Shown: piece by piece, positions 14,284 through 23,033 of the stretch
Layout of the letters: every line of letters starts with the position of its first letter
Numbering within the stretch: position 1 is the first letter of the stretch
Source of the DNA: JBKHHU01 sp046539045
GTDB taxonomy: Bacteria > Planctomycetota > Phycisphaerae > SM23-33
Reading direction: 5' to 3'
DNA length: 27,435 bases
Assembly (NCBI GenBank): GCA_046539045.1
Contig: JBKHHU010000018.1
Coordinates: 1 to 27,435, forward strand
Notes under the pieces: model-generated
The model's database searches: none
Seen by the model: only the letters and a program-made list of their open reading frames with translations
Told to the model about the DNA's origin: nothing
Translations under genes and position numbers: made by a program

Positions 14284-15407
14284 CGGGGCTCCTCGCTGGT
14301 GGTTCTGGTTTTCGCGGGTCGGTAGCTGCCGCGTCTTGCCGCGGCGAGTTCGGCTGCGTCGAGCAGGTGCTGTTCCAGTTCGCGGGCCCGGTGCAACGAC
14401 GAGTGCTGCCTGGCGAAGCGTCGTCGGGCGGCCTGGCCGATGCAGTCCAGTTGCTCGACGCTCTTGCCGGACAGGTGCTGCAGCGCTTCTTCGGTGGAGC
14501 GGGCGACGAGGATCTCGGTGCCGATATCGAAGATGGTTTCCAGCCCGTCCCAGTAGTCGCTGATGATCGCCGTCCCGCAGGCGGCGGCTTCGAACAGTCG
14601 CACGCTGGGGCAATAGCCTACCGCCACCATCTCCTCGCGGGTGACGTTCAGCGTGGCAGCCTGTGAGTTGTAGAACCGGCAGTGCTCCGTCGGCGGGAGG
14701 TGGTCGATGCGGTGCACGTTTCCCGGCCAGTCGATCCGGTCGGGGTATTGCGGACCGGCGACGACGAACTTCAGATCGGGCCGACGCCGGGCCGGCTCGA
14801 TCAGCAGGCGCTCCAGCACCGGCTGGCGGTCCGGACTGTACGTGCCCAGATAGCCCATGCACCACTCGCTCGGCCGGGGGTTGGGGAAGTATTTCTCCGG
14901 ATCGGCACTGCAATACAGCGGCCTGGCCATCGGAGAATGATATTGCGTTTTCAGCCGCTCCAGCAGCGGCCCTCCGGTGAAAGAAAGGTACAGATCGTAC
15001 TCGGCGATCTGTTCCGGGCGGAGGTACTCGTAATCGCCGCGGGCGAGTTTGCCCAGCGTCACCGGCGTGTCGATGTCGTAGAAAGCGACGGGCCCGGAGG
15101 CTGCCTGCGCCGCCCACCGGCCCACGTCCACCCCTTCCGGAACGTAGGACCCCACGATCACCGCGTCGGCGGCCCGGACCGTGGGCGTGTAGACGTCCTT
15201 GAGTTCCTGCAGGCTCCGGTACAGACGCAACGTGCAGAACTCCGGGTCGGGCAGGTCGCGATGGTTGGCGTACCAGGGCACGTCCCGCTCGAGGAAAACC
15301 ACCTGATGCCCGAGATCGTCCAGCCCGCGGATGAGCCCGCGGTACGTTGTCGCATGGCCGTTGCCCCAGGCACTACTGAGGGAAAGCCCGCAAATGACGA
15401 TATTCAT
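14280..15407 (-). CDS. CgeB-like glycosyltransferase, copy A
   Basis: The 375-aa protein has a GT-B fold with an N-terminal half related to the Bacillus spore-maturation protein CgeB. It opens NIVICGLSLSSAWGNGHATT followed by YRGLIRGL, and has a donor-binding region near the C-terminus, SVRLFEAAACGTAIISDYWD. Such enzymes use a nucleotide sugar to extend a glycan in the cytosol. No signal peptide or membrane segment is seen. It is one of three tandem relatives sharing an SL-x-S-x-W motif near the N-terminus and an FEA-x-x-C/A-G motif in the C-terminal half. Its ATG overlaps the preceding stop, and its own stop overlaps the methyltransferase start, each by 4 bp. Donor and acceptor are unknown. 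Confidence 0.85.
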   Translation of the reverse strand: MNIVICGLSLSSAWGNGHATTYRGLIRGLDDLGHQVVFLERDVPWYANHRDLPDPEFCTLRLYRSLQELKDVYTPTVRAADAVIVGSYVPEGVDVGRWAAQAASGPVAFYDIDTPVTLGKLARGDYEYLRPEQIAEYDLYLSFTGGPLLERLKTQYHSPMARPLYCSADPEKYFPNPRPSEWCMGYLGTYSPDRQPVLERLLIEPARRRPDLKFVVAGPQYPDRIDWPGNVHRIDHLPPTEHCRFYNSQAATLNVTREEMVAVGYCPSVRLFEAAACGTAIISDYWDGLETIFDIGTEILVARSTEEALQHLSGKSVEQLDCIGQAARRRFARQHSSLHRARELEQHLLDAAELAAARRGSYRPAKTRTTSEEPR

Positions 15408-16492
15408 GGTGTGGCCTCCCTGGCCTTGTCGGCATGGAATATCTGTTCGAACTGCTCGGCGCGGTGGGCGTAGGTGTGTTCGCTGAGGACGCGCCGCAGC
15501 GCCGCCTGCCCGATACGCTCCGCCTGGTCGCGATCGAGCGAGTCCAGGATATCCACCACCTGCTCACCGTCCTCGGCCACCAGCACTTCCTCCCCCGGCT
15601 GGAGGAACTGCTCGATGCCCTTCCACGCGTCGGTGATCAGGCACGCCCCGGCCCCGGCGGCTTCGAACACCCGCGTCGCCGGGGAGAACCCGTAGCGGGC
15701 CATCGACTCCCGCGAGATATTCAGCATCGCCAGCGGCGTGCAGTTGAAGGCGTTGTGGTCGGCGGTGCCGACGTGACCGACGTAGTTGACATTGGGCGTG
15801 ACGGGCTTGTCGCCCCATCCGCTTCCGCCCAGCACGAACTGCCGATCCGGCAAGTCCTCAGCGGGACGGAGGAAGAATTCCTCCACGCGGGCTTCGCGGT
15901 CCGGCAGGCGATTGCCCAGGAACGCCAGGTCGCCGGTGAATCGCCGGTCCTCAGCGGCAGGATGGTGCGTCTGCGGATCCAGCGCGTTGTAGATCGGGAT
16001 GCAGCGCCGGGCCCCCAGCGACGCGTAGGCGTCGGTCACCGGATACCCGCCGCCGTAGGTGAAGATGAAATCGTACCGGCCGATCAGCTCGGCGAAGGGA
16101 TCCGACGGGTCGCTCTGCACGCGGTCCAGTGTCGCCGGGGCGTCGACATCCCAGAACGCCACCGCGGTCGTCGGCGACTGAAGGTCCAGCACCGCCCGCT
16201 CCAGGTACTCATCGAACACGCCCACGCCGCTGGCCTTGACCACCAGATCGCTGCCGGACGCCTGCTGCAGGGCTACGTCGAGTTCGCCGGTCCCGTCGGC
16301 GGAGTAGACCCGCACGTCGGCCCACTCCGGGTCCGGAATATCGCGGTTGGCCTGCCGGTCGTAGGCGTCCGGTTCGTGAAATGTGATGGTGTGTCCCCGC
16401 TCGCTCAATGCCCGGATGATGCCACGGTAGTACGTCGCCGCGCCGTTCCAGTAGGCACTGACGAGGCTCGAGCCGAAGAATGTGATCTTCAC
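15404..16492 (-). CDS. CgeB-like glycosyltransferase, copy B
   Basis: The 362-aa protein is a second GT-B glycosyltransferase of the CgeB type. The N-terminus KITFFGSSLVSAYWNGAATY aligns with copy A without gaps. The C-terminal donor-site region is TRVFEAAGAGACLITDAWKG, followed by IEQFLQPGEEVLVAEDGEQV. PLAMLNISRESMARYGFSPA precedes it, matching the equivalent AATLNVTREEMVAVGYCPSV in copy A. The start is GTG at 16492, supported by a near-perfect GGGAGGAG and a GTGA overlap with the upstream stop. It probably adds a different sugar or linkage from copies A and C, but this cannot be told from the sequence. Confidence 0.87.
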   Translation of the reverse strand: MKITFFGSSLVSAYWNGAATYYRGIIRALSERGHTITFHEPDAYDRQANRDIPDPEWADVRVYSADGTGELDVALQQASGSDLVVKASGVGVFDEYLERAVLDLQSPTTAVAFWDVDAPATLDRVQSDPSDPFAELIGRYDFIFTYGGGYPVTDAYASLGARRCIPIYNALDPQTHHPAAEDRRFTGDLAFLGNRLPDREARVEEFFLRPAEDLPDRQFVLGGSGWGDKPVTPNVNYVGHVGTADHNAFNCTPLAMLNISRESMARYGFSPATRVFEAAGAGACLITDAWKGIEQFLQPGEEVLVAEDGEQVVDILDSLDRDQAERIGQAALRRVLSEHTYAHRAEQFEQIFHADKAREATP

Positions 16493-17658
16493 GGTCTCCT
16501 CCCTTCATCGAATTGAGTCTGCGCCTGGGTTGGCGTCGTTGTTCGAAACTGGCCGAGGGCGGTGGTGTCCAGGCCCATTTCCCGACAGATGCCCAGCAAC
16601 TGCTCTGCGCGGTGTCCGCAGGTGTGGCGAGCGAGGATCCGCTCCCTGCCGTTGCGGACGACGCGCGTCGCCAGGGCGTGATCGTTCAGTAGGCGGCGCA
16701 ACTGCGCCTTCATCTGGTCCCCGTCCCGCGCGATCAGGAAGTCCTCCCCCGGCCGGAACAGATGCTCGCAATCCTCCCACGGCGCGGAGATCAGCGGTAT
16801 CCCGCACGCCAGCGCCTCGAACGGGCGGATCGTGGGGACACCCGGAAGTGCTTCCACGTAAGGCCGCCGGGGCACGTGCACCGTCACGCGGTGGGCAGCA
16901 AACTGCTGCGGCACGCGATAGTTGGCCAGCCATCCGCGGTAGCGCATGCCACACTCAGCCAGTGCGTCGATCGCATGGTCGGGGTATCGCACACCGAACA
17001 CGTCGGCGTCGATGCCCAGCGACCGGACCGGCTCCAGCAGGAACTCGTGCAGTTCCTCGGTGCGTTCGTCGTCGCCCCAATTGCCGATCCAGACCAGGTC
17101 GCCCTCGGTTGGTGCGCCGGGCATCGGGCGGAACAGGCGAACGTCGGCCGCTTCGTGGAAAACCCAGGCGCGGCCGGTCCATTCCTGCTCGAGATAGATG
17201 TCGCGGATGACGGCCCCGAATGCCAGCACGCCGTCGTAGTCGCTCAGGTCGTAGCGGCTCATCTCCTCCGGCTTGGTGACGCTGCGGTGGTGCGTATCGT
17301 GGAACAGCAGGCGGCACCGGTCGCGGGTCCTTCGGTATTCCCCGATGCGCGCAACCAGCTCCGGGTCATTCCACTCGTGGACGATGATCAAATCCGCCCC
17401 GTCCAGTTCGGCTTGCAGGTCGATCGAGCCCGGATCGTACAGCCGGGACTCCAACAGCGGATAGATCCGCCGAAACTCTTCGATGGGCTCGGGGCCCTGG
17501 TCCTCGATGAGGTTCTTCCGGCTCCACGCGTCGGCCGGCTCGTAAACCAGCACGTCGTGCCCGCGTATGATCAACTGTCCGGTCAGGCCGCGGAGAAAGT
17601 GAGCGTTCCCGTGGTTCCAGTCCGACAGAAGCGAGTGATAGAACATCCGTATCCGCAA
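16489..17658 (-). CDS. CgeB-like glycosyltransferase, copy C
   Basis: The 389-aa protein is the most divergent of the three tandem CgeB-like enzymes. It opens RIRMFYHSLLSDWNHGNAHF and has the donor-site region TIRPFEALACGIPLISAPWE. HDTHHRSVTKPEEMSRYDLS lies mid-protein, with a DxD-like region nearby. The start is TTG at 17658, two bases after the GT4 stop, with AAAGG upstream. An ATG at 17646 would remove four residues, including part of the first beta strand, so it is less likely. The C-terminus beyond about residue 365 is Thr/Gln-rich and poorly structured. It is cytosolic by absence of membrane segments. Substrate unknown. Confidence 0.85.
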   Translation of the reverse strand: MRIRMFYHSLLSDWNHGNAHFLRGLTGQLIIRGHDVLVYEPADAWSRKNLIEDQGPEPIEEFRRIYPLLESRLYDPGSIDLQAELDGADLIIVHEWNDPELVARIGEYRRTRDRCRLLFHDTHHRSVTKPEEMSRYDLSDYDGVLAFGAVIRDIYLEQEWTGRAWVFHEAADVRLFRPMPGAPTEGDLVWIGNWGDDERTEELHEFLLEPVRSLGIDADVFGVRYPDHAIDALAECGMRYRGWLANYRVPQQFAAHRVTVHVPRRPYVEALPGVPTIRPFEALACGIPLISAPWEDCEHLFRPGEDFLIARDGDQMKAQLRRLLNDHALATRVVRNGRERILARHTCGHRAEQLLGICREMGLDTTALGQFRTTTPTQAQTQFDEGRRP

Positions 17659-17660
17659 AA

Positions 17661-18782
17661 TTACCGCCTTTCGCTGTCGCTTGTTTCGTGAAGCTTCGAT
17701 GCGGCCGGGATCTGGCTGACGTAGCTGCCGTCGCCGGCGCTGAGCAGCGACCGATAAACCGCCATGTACCGCCCGGCCGTCATCGCCGGTGCATATCGGA
17801 GGGCCCTGCGCCGTGCCCGTCGAGCCATCTCCCGCCGGAGTGAATCATCCTCCTGCAGCCGGCGGATCTGCGCGGCCAGGTCCTGGGGGTCGTCGGGGGC
17901 AGCGTACACGGCTGCGTCGGCCCATACCTCGTGCAGCGAGGGGATGTCCCCCAGCACCAGCGCGCAGCCGCTAAGGCCCGCCTCCAGCGGCGCCAGCCCG
18001 AACGGTTCATACCGCGCCGGGTGCGCGTAGACGGCCGACCGACCCAGCCACCGGACCATCTTCTCCGGAGGCAGCCAGCCCAGCCAGGTCAGGGCGTCGG
18101 TCGTGTCGGCCCCTTCGCCTGCCACAAACACCGGCCAGGACAACTGCCCGGCGATCTCCTGCAGACCCGCGAGGTTCTTCGCTTCATCCCAGAGCCTTCC
18201 GGCACTGAAGACGATCCGCTCCTTCCAGCGCGGCTGGAATGGTCCGGGCCGGCGACAGTTGGGTATGACGCGCGTGTTCGTCAGCGGCCCGTAATGTCGC
18301 TGGAGTTCGCCAAGCATGGCCGCGGTCGGGGCAACTACAGCGTCGACAGCCTGCAGGCCGTCGCGCACGCGCCGGCGATATTCCGCCCAGCGATCGGGCG
18401 CCGGCTCGCCCTTGACCGCCTCCCACCAGGAGAGCACGCAGGAGTGGCCGACGGCGAGAACCGGCCCGCGCCACGGCAACGAACCGTGGGCGTACCCGTT
18501 GAGGTGGATCACGTCCGCCGCGCACTGGCGTTCCAGTTGCAGCAGCCAGTCGCCTGCCCGGTCGACGTCGCCCCAGGGATCGTCCGCCCATTCCAAACGG
18601 TAGTTTCCGGCATGGAGCGTGAGGCGATCGATCCGGTCTGCCTGGGTTAGCTGCTGCTCGGTCACCGGGCTGCCCATGACGGCAAGGTGCACCTCCACGC
18701 CCTGCTCGCCCAGAGCCCGGGACAGCTCCAGGCTGTAGGTCCAGACCCCGCCGAGATTGTCTGTGGTCATCAACACATTCAT
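17661..18782 (-). CDS. GT4-family glycosyltransferase
   Basis: The 373-aa protein is a retaining GT-B glycosyltransferase of the GT4 group. The N-terminus MNVLMTTDNLGGVWTYSLEL has the Gly-Gly loop of the acceptor domain. DVIHLNGYAHGSLPW and VIPNCRR follow. The C-terminal donor domain contains ARYEPFGLAPLEAGLSGCAL, the E-X7-E nucleotide-sugar motif. I choose ATG 18782 over GTG 18791 because the protein then begins with the standard first beta strand. The start is 9 bp after the dehydrogenase stop, and the gene ends 2 bp before copy C. It may start or prime the oligosaccharide that the CgeB-like enzymes extend. Confidence 0.9.
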   Translation of the reverse strand: MNVLMTTDNLGGVWTYSLELSRALGEQGVEVHLAVMGSPVTEQQLTQADRIDRLTLHAGNYRLEWADDPWGDVDRAGDWLLQLERQCAADVIHLNGYAHGSLPWRGPVLAVGHSCVLSWWEAVKGEPAPDRWAEYRRRVRDGLQAVDAVVAPTAAMLGELQRHYGPLTNTRVIPNCRRPGPFQPRWKERIVFSAGRLWDEAKNLAGLQEIAGQLSWPVFVAGEGADTTDALTWLGWLPPEKMVRWLGRSAVYAHPARYEPFGLAPLEAGLSGCALVLGDIPSLHEVWADAAVYAAPDDPQDLAAQIRRLQEDDSLRREMARRARRRALRYAPAMTAGRYMAVYRSLLSAGDGSYVSQIPAASKLHETSDSERR

Positions 18783-18791
18783 GAGGTGCAC

Positions 18792-19793
18792 TTACTGATG
18801 AGGTTTGTCCATACGGATGATGGCCTTGAGAAAGCCGTTCGGCCGTTCTGCCGTGGCGTCCAGGGCCTTGTCCAGTTCGCTGAGGGGGTATTCGTGGGTG
18901 ATCAGGCCCCACGGATCGAGCTGCTGATTAAGGATGGCCTGAATTGCCTCCCGCATTCCGTCGGTGTACTTGTGGATCGCCCGCTCGTGGGCGTTGATCA
19001 CGTCCAGCCCGCGCCAGTTCCACAACTGCATGTTCACCTGCCGCAGGCCGTCCTGGTGGTAGCCCGCCACGATCAGCCGACCGCGCTGGCCGGTCAGCTC
19101 GGCCGACAGATCCAGCGGCCACTGCTTGCCGACCGCTTCGACGACGACGTCGCACAGCTGCCCGTCGGTCAGTTGCTTGACCTTCTCGATGATCTCCCAG
19201 TGATCGTTCATCGGGATGGTCTCAGCCGCTCCCATCTTCTTCGCCACGTCGAGGGAGAAGTCCCGCCGACTGATGGCGATCACGCGCGTGCCGGCCTTTA
19301 CAGCCAGCTGGGTCAGCAGCGCGCCGAGAAAACCGATGCCGACAATCGCAACGGTCTGTCCGCCGACGATGCGGCTCCTGTTGAAGATGTTCATCGCGCA
19401 ACCGAGCGGCTCGCCAGGGAAAGGCCTGCCGTCCAGTCCCGAGGGCAGCGGGACGGTCTTCTCCAGGTCGGTCACGTCGTATTCGGCGTAGGCGTTGTCG
19501 GACATCATCGCCACGCGCTGTCCCGGGCGCAAGCCCTCGACCTCCGGGCCGAGTTTCTCGACCACGCCCCACGCCTCGTGTCCGAGCTGACCGGCTGCCA
19601 TGGGATACTCGAACCACTCGCGACCCTCCCAGGGCGGGAGGTTCGACGCGCAGACCCCGCAGCCTTCCAGGCGCACCCGCACCTGGCCGGGGCCCGGTTC
19701 CGGTAGCGGCACGCGCTGAACCGACAGTTCACCCGGTTCGGAAATGACGGCCGCGGCCATCAGGCCCGTTGACGTTTCCTGTTGTGAACACAT
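18792..19793 (-). CDS. Medium-chain (MDR) zinc-type alcohol/polyol dehydrogenase
   Basis: The 333-aa protein has the MDR GroES-like N-terminal domain with catalytic-zinc residues Cys (EGCGVCASN) and His-Glu (GQLGHEAWGVV). The NAD-binding Rossmann domain is VAIVGIGFLGALLTQLAVKA. The structural-zinc four-Cys loop is missing, as in many MDR sugar dehydrogenases. Later segments include ELTGQRGRLIVAGYHQDG and NAHERAIHKYTDGM. It probably oxidises or reduces a sugar or polyol intermediate of the pathway. ATG at 19793 has AAGGAGAGGG upstream and is preferred to ATG 19760. It lies between the fused glycosidase-epimerase and the GT4 gene, with gaps of 31 and 9 bp. Confidence 0.88.
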   Translation of the reverse strand: MCSQQETSTGLMAAAVISEPGELSVQRVPLPEPGPGQVRVRLEGCGVCASNLPPWEGREWFEYPMAAGQLGHEAWGVVEKLGPEVEGLRPGQRVAMMSDNAYAEYDVTDLEKTVPLPSGLDGRPFPGEPLGCAMNIFNRSRIVGGQTVAIVGIGFLGALLTQLAVKAGTRVIAISRRDFSLDVAKKMGAAETIPMNDHWEIIEKVKQLTDGQLCDVVVEAVGKQWPLDLSAELTGQRGRLIVAGYHQDGLRQVNMQLWNWRGLDVINAHERAIHKYTDGMREAIQAILNQQLDPWGLITHEYPLSELDKALDATAERPNGFLKAIIRMDKPHQ

Positions 19794-19824
19794 AAATAGT
19801 TCCCTCTCCTTGTCACACCTTCAC

Positions 19825-21879
19825 TTATTCGCTTCTTCCGACAGCCAGGGTCGCGGCGCCGGGCCCGCGGGAGATCTCCAGCCATTCGCTCAGCTTCCTC
19901 AGCCCTTCATCCACATTGTGCCTCGGGCGCCATCCGGTGATCGCCTGCAGGAGGCGGCAGTCGGAAACGTAGTACCGCTGATCGCCGGTTCGCCAGTTGT
20001 CGAAGGTTACCTCCGGCCGAGCGCCCTGCAGGTCTTCGATCTTCTCCAGGAGGTCCAGCAGGCTGATGCGGTTGCCTGGTCCGCCGCCGACGTTGAAGGC
20101 CCTTCCGGCGGTGTCGTCGATGTTCTCCATCGCCGCGGTCATCGCTTCGACCAGGTCCTCCACGAACAGGACGTCCCGCACCTGCCTGCCGTCCCCGTAG
20201 ATGCAGATACGTTCCCCTTCCATCGCGCGGATCAGGAAATGTGCCACCCACCCCTGGTCTTCAGTGCCGAACTGATGCGGCCCGTAGATGCAGCTCATGC
20301 GGAATACCACCGTGGGCAGCCCGTAGCTGCGGCTGTAGTCCAGCACGTACTGGTCGGCAGCGCCTTTGCTGCAACCATACGGGCTGTGGAAATCCAGCGG
20401 ACGGTCCTCCCCAATGCCCCGGTCGCGGATTGCCCGGTCGACCGGCTCGTACTGCCTGCCGCGGATGCGCAGGGACACATCATCCAGCGCCCCGTAGACC
20501 TTATTGGTACTGGTGAACAGCAGCGGAGGCGGATTGTCGCAGGCGCGGATGGCCTCGAGCAGATTGAGCGTTCCGCGGGCGTTGACCTCGAAGTCGTTTC
20601 CCGGAGCCGCCAGGCTGGTGGTCACCGCTACCTGAGCGGCCAGGTGGATCACGCGTGACGCTGCACGGCAGCACCGCTTGAGCAGGTGCGGGTCGCGCAC
20701 GTCCGCGATCTCCACCTGCACCCGCCGGCCGTGCTTGCGACGCAACCAGCGAAGATTGTCTTCCACGCCCGGACGCGACAGGTTGTCGTAAAGAACCACC
20801 CGCCCACCGTCCGAGCAGATCCGGTCGGCAAGGTTGGATCCGATGAACCCGGACCCGCCGGTGATCAGGACCGGTTTGTCCCCGTGGTCGGGGGAGTCCG
20901 GGATGGCCGGTTTCATCATCGGCCGGAACTCATCCAGCGTCGCCGGTCCCATCTCCCACAGTCGGGCCAGAAGCTTTTCTTCGCCATTGTCGGACTTCAG
21001 GCCGAAGTGATACTCGCGCTGGTCGGTGTGGAACCCGTCCAGGCAAGGCAGGTCGCCGGGCAGGTCGTGGATCGCGTACCAGTACACCCGCTCTGCCGGA
21101 GCGTCCAGTACGTCCAGGAACTGCCGCACCTGCTCGCGCACCTGGTGGCGCCACGTGGAGCATCCGGTCTCGGTGATCCAGACCTCGCCGTCATGGTCGT
21201 TAGCCCGCAGCACGTCGCGGACCTTCTCGATCATCGACGCCCAGCTGGTCCAGTTGGGCGTGAAACATCTGGGGAACCCGTGGATCCCGACCACGTCGAT
21301 GTGCGCCATGACCCCGCGCTGGAACATGAGGTGCAGCCAGGACGGGTCGATCGGGCTGAGCCCGCCGAGCACCGTCTTCTTGCCGCATTCTCGCGCCCAG
21401 CTGGCCGCGTCGCCGATCATCTCGGAAAACTTCACCCACTCGTTGTCCAGCGTCGGATCCCACTCGCTGGCGTTATTGGGCTCATTCCACAGTTCGACGT
21501 ACTCGAAGTGCCGGCCGTGCCTCTGGATGATCTTGTCCAAGAAGTCCGCATAGTCCCGCAGGCGTCGGGGCGGAGCCGAGGTCCGCGGTTCCTCGCCCAG
21601 CGACGGTGGGGTATATACGAAGCACGGCAGCAGCTCGAGCTCTTTGCCCAGTCGCGGGAGGAGCCAGTCCAGCCAGTCCATTCCGTCCGGCCGGAGAGCG
21701 TCGGCCCAGGAAATCCCGGTCCGCAACCGCTTGACGCCGAGTCTTCTGCACATCTCCAGCGACTGTTCGACCCGCTCGCGCCGGCCGACGTGGAACCATT
21801 CCAGCAGTCCGAGGCGTTCCAGCCGGCCTGCGGTGATGCGGTCTCTCCGGACGGATTCGTAGTGGTTCTGGTGATTCAT
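19825..21879 (-). CDS. Fusion: clan GH-A glycosidase domain + CDP-tyvelose/paratose-epimerase-like SDR
   Basis: The 684-aa protein joins two enzymes. Residues about 15-320 form a TIM-barrel glycosidase of clan GH-A. The acid/base E133 lies in VELWNEPNN and the nucleophile E237 in VWITETGCSTW. Residues 336-684 form an extended SDR: GGSGFIGSN at 341-349, TSTNKVYG at 456-463, and the YxxxK pair Y501/K505 in HSPYGCSKGAADQYV. MSCIYGPHQFGTEDQGW follows, which is characteristic of CDP-paratose 2-epimerase relatives. ATG 21879 overlaps the upstream SDR stop (ATGA). The in-frame region before it is the other gene. A synthetic epimerase and a hydrolase in one chain suggest trimming or proofreading of the same sugar. 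No signal peptide is seen, so it is cytosolic. Confidence 0.88.
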   Translation of the reverse strand: MNHQNHYESVRRDRITAGRLERLGLLEWFHVGRRERVEQSLEMCRRLGVKRLRTGISWADALRPDGMDWLDWLLPRLGKELELLPCFVYTPPSLGEEPRTSAPPRRLRDYADFLDKIIQRHGRHFEYVELWNEPNNASEWDPTLDNEWVKFSEMIGDAASWARECGKKTVLGGLSPIDPSWLHLMFQRGVMAHIDVVGIHGFPRCFTPNWTSWASMIEKVRDVLRANDHDGEVWITETGCSTWRHQVREQVRQFLDVLDAPAERVYWYAIHDLPGDLPCLDGFHTDQREYHFGLKSDNGEEKLLARLWEMGPATLDEFRPMMKPAIPDSPDHGDKPVLITGGSGFIGSNLADRICSDGGRVVLYDNLSRPGVEDNLRWLRRKHGRRVQVEIADVRDPHLLKRCCRAASRVIHLAAQVAVTTSLAAPGNDFEVNARGTLNLLEAIRACDNPPPLLFTSTNKVYGALDDVSLRIRGRQYEPVDRAIRDRGIGEDRPLDFHSPYGCSKGAADQYVLDYSRSYGLPTVVFRMSCIYGPHQFGTEDQGWVAHFLIRAMEGERICIYGDGRQVRDVLFVEDLVEAMTAAMENIDDTAGRAFNVGGGPGNRISLLDLLEKIEDLQGARPEVTFDNWRTGDQRYYVSDCRLLQAITGWRPRHNVDEGLRKLSEWLEISRGPGAATLAVGRSE

Positions 21880-22994
21880 ACCGAAAGACCTCGCTGTGCA
21901 AGTTCGCGACGTGATTCCTCCACCCGGTCGTGGGCGACCTGGGTATCCAGCCATCCGGTCAGCTCATCCAGCGACGACTCCAGCGTGTGCCCGGGCTCGT
22001 ATCCCAGCACCTCGCGGGCCAGAGAGATGTCCGGCACGCAATGGCGAATGTCTCCCGCGCGGTATTCCCCGGTAACCTTGGGTTGTATGTGCTCCTTGCC
22101 CATCGCCTGGGCGAGCCGGTCGGCCAGTTGGCGGATGGTGATCCGCCGACCGCTGGCGATGTTCAGCACCTGCCCGGCGGCCTGGGGCACTTCCATCGCC
22201 AGTCGACAGGCTGCGGCGACATCGTGCACGCTGACCAGGTCGCGCTGCTGACAGCCGTCTTCGTTGATCAGCGGCGGCTTGTTGTTCATCAGGCGCGATG
22301 CGAAGATCGCCAGCACGCCGGTGTAGGGGTTGGACAGCGCCTGCCGGGGGCCGTAGACATTCCAGAACCGCAGCGCCACCGTTTCCAGACCATAGAACCG
22401 GCCGAGCACCATGCAGAGCGTTTCCTGGTTGAACTTGTTGGCCGCGTACACGCTGGACAGCGAGATCCGCTTGGTTTCGGGCGTCGCCAGCGGTTCGAGC
22501 GGCCGGCCGTCTTCGTCCAGGATGTCCCACTGCGACCTCTGCAGTTGGTCGATCGTCCGCGAGGCGTTGTGGATCATTCTTCCGCGGGAGTCGCGGTAGA
22601 GGCCCTCGCCGTAGATGCTCATGCTTGAAGCGACGATCAGACGCTTGATCTTCCGGTCGATCATCGCCTCGCACAGGACCGCGGTGCCCAGATCGTTGGT
22701 ACGGGTGTAGTCGGCGATTTTGTACATGCTCTGGCCGACACCCACGGCGGCGGCGAAGTGATAGACCACGTCCACGCCATCCAGGGCCTTCCCAACGGCG
22801 GCGGGGTCGCAGACGTCGCCGCGAATGAATTGCACCTCGTCATTGAGGTACTCCGGCCGCTTGGGATTCTCCCCGTGCACCTGCGACCAGAGGCTATCCA
22901 GCACCCGCACGCGGTGTCCCGCCGCGAGAAGCTCGTCGGCTACGTGAGACCCGATGAAGCCGGCCCCACCGGTAATTAAAACAGTACCAGCCAC
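21876..22994 (-). CDS. NAD-dependent nucleotide-sugar epimerase/dehydratase (extended SDR)
   Basis: The 372-aa protein starts with TVLITGGAGFIGSHVADELL, the SDR Rossmann motif. The catalytic Ser/Thr region is VASSMSIYGEG (121-131) and the Tyr-Lys pair is Y183/K187 in SVYAANK. ALRFWNVYGPRQALSNPYTG and INEDGCQQRDLVSVHDVAAA follow, a pattern typical of UDP-glucose or dTDP-rhamnose 4-epimerases. It likely supplies an activated sugar for the glycosyltransferases downstream. The start is GTG at 22994, with a perfect AAAGGAG 7-8 bp upstream. It follows the sugar kinase by 39 bp and overlaps the fusion gene by 4 bp. Exact substrate is not certain. Confidence 0.9.
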   Translation of the reverse strand: MAGTVLITGGAGFIGSHVADELLAAGHRVRVLDSLWSQVHGENPKRPEYLNDEVQFIRGDVCDPAAVGKALDGVDVVYHFAAAVGVGQSMYKIADYTRTNDLGTAVLCEAMIDRKIKRLIVASSMSIYGEGLYRDSRGRMIHNASRTIDQLQRSQWDILDEDGRPLEPLATPETKRISLSSVYAANKFNQETLCMVLGRFYGLETVALRFWNVYGPRQALSNPYTGVLAIFASRLMNNKPPLINEDGCQQRDLVSVHDVAAACRLAMEVPQAAGQVLNIASGRRITIRQLADRLAQAMGKEHIQPKVTGEYRAGDIRHCVPDISLAREVLGYEPGHTLESSLDELTGWLDTQVAHDRVEESRRELAQRGLSV

Positions 22995-23033
22995 GTCAGA
23001 CAGCTCCTTTCATTGATTGAATGTTCCGTGAGA

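Noticed and set aside
14284..15117. In-frame upstream extension of the methyltransferase to about 540 codons
   Set aside because: The extension overlaps a glycosyltransferase gene in another frame. The ATGA overlap at 14283 and the family N-terminus define the true start.
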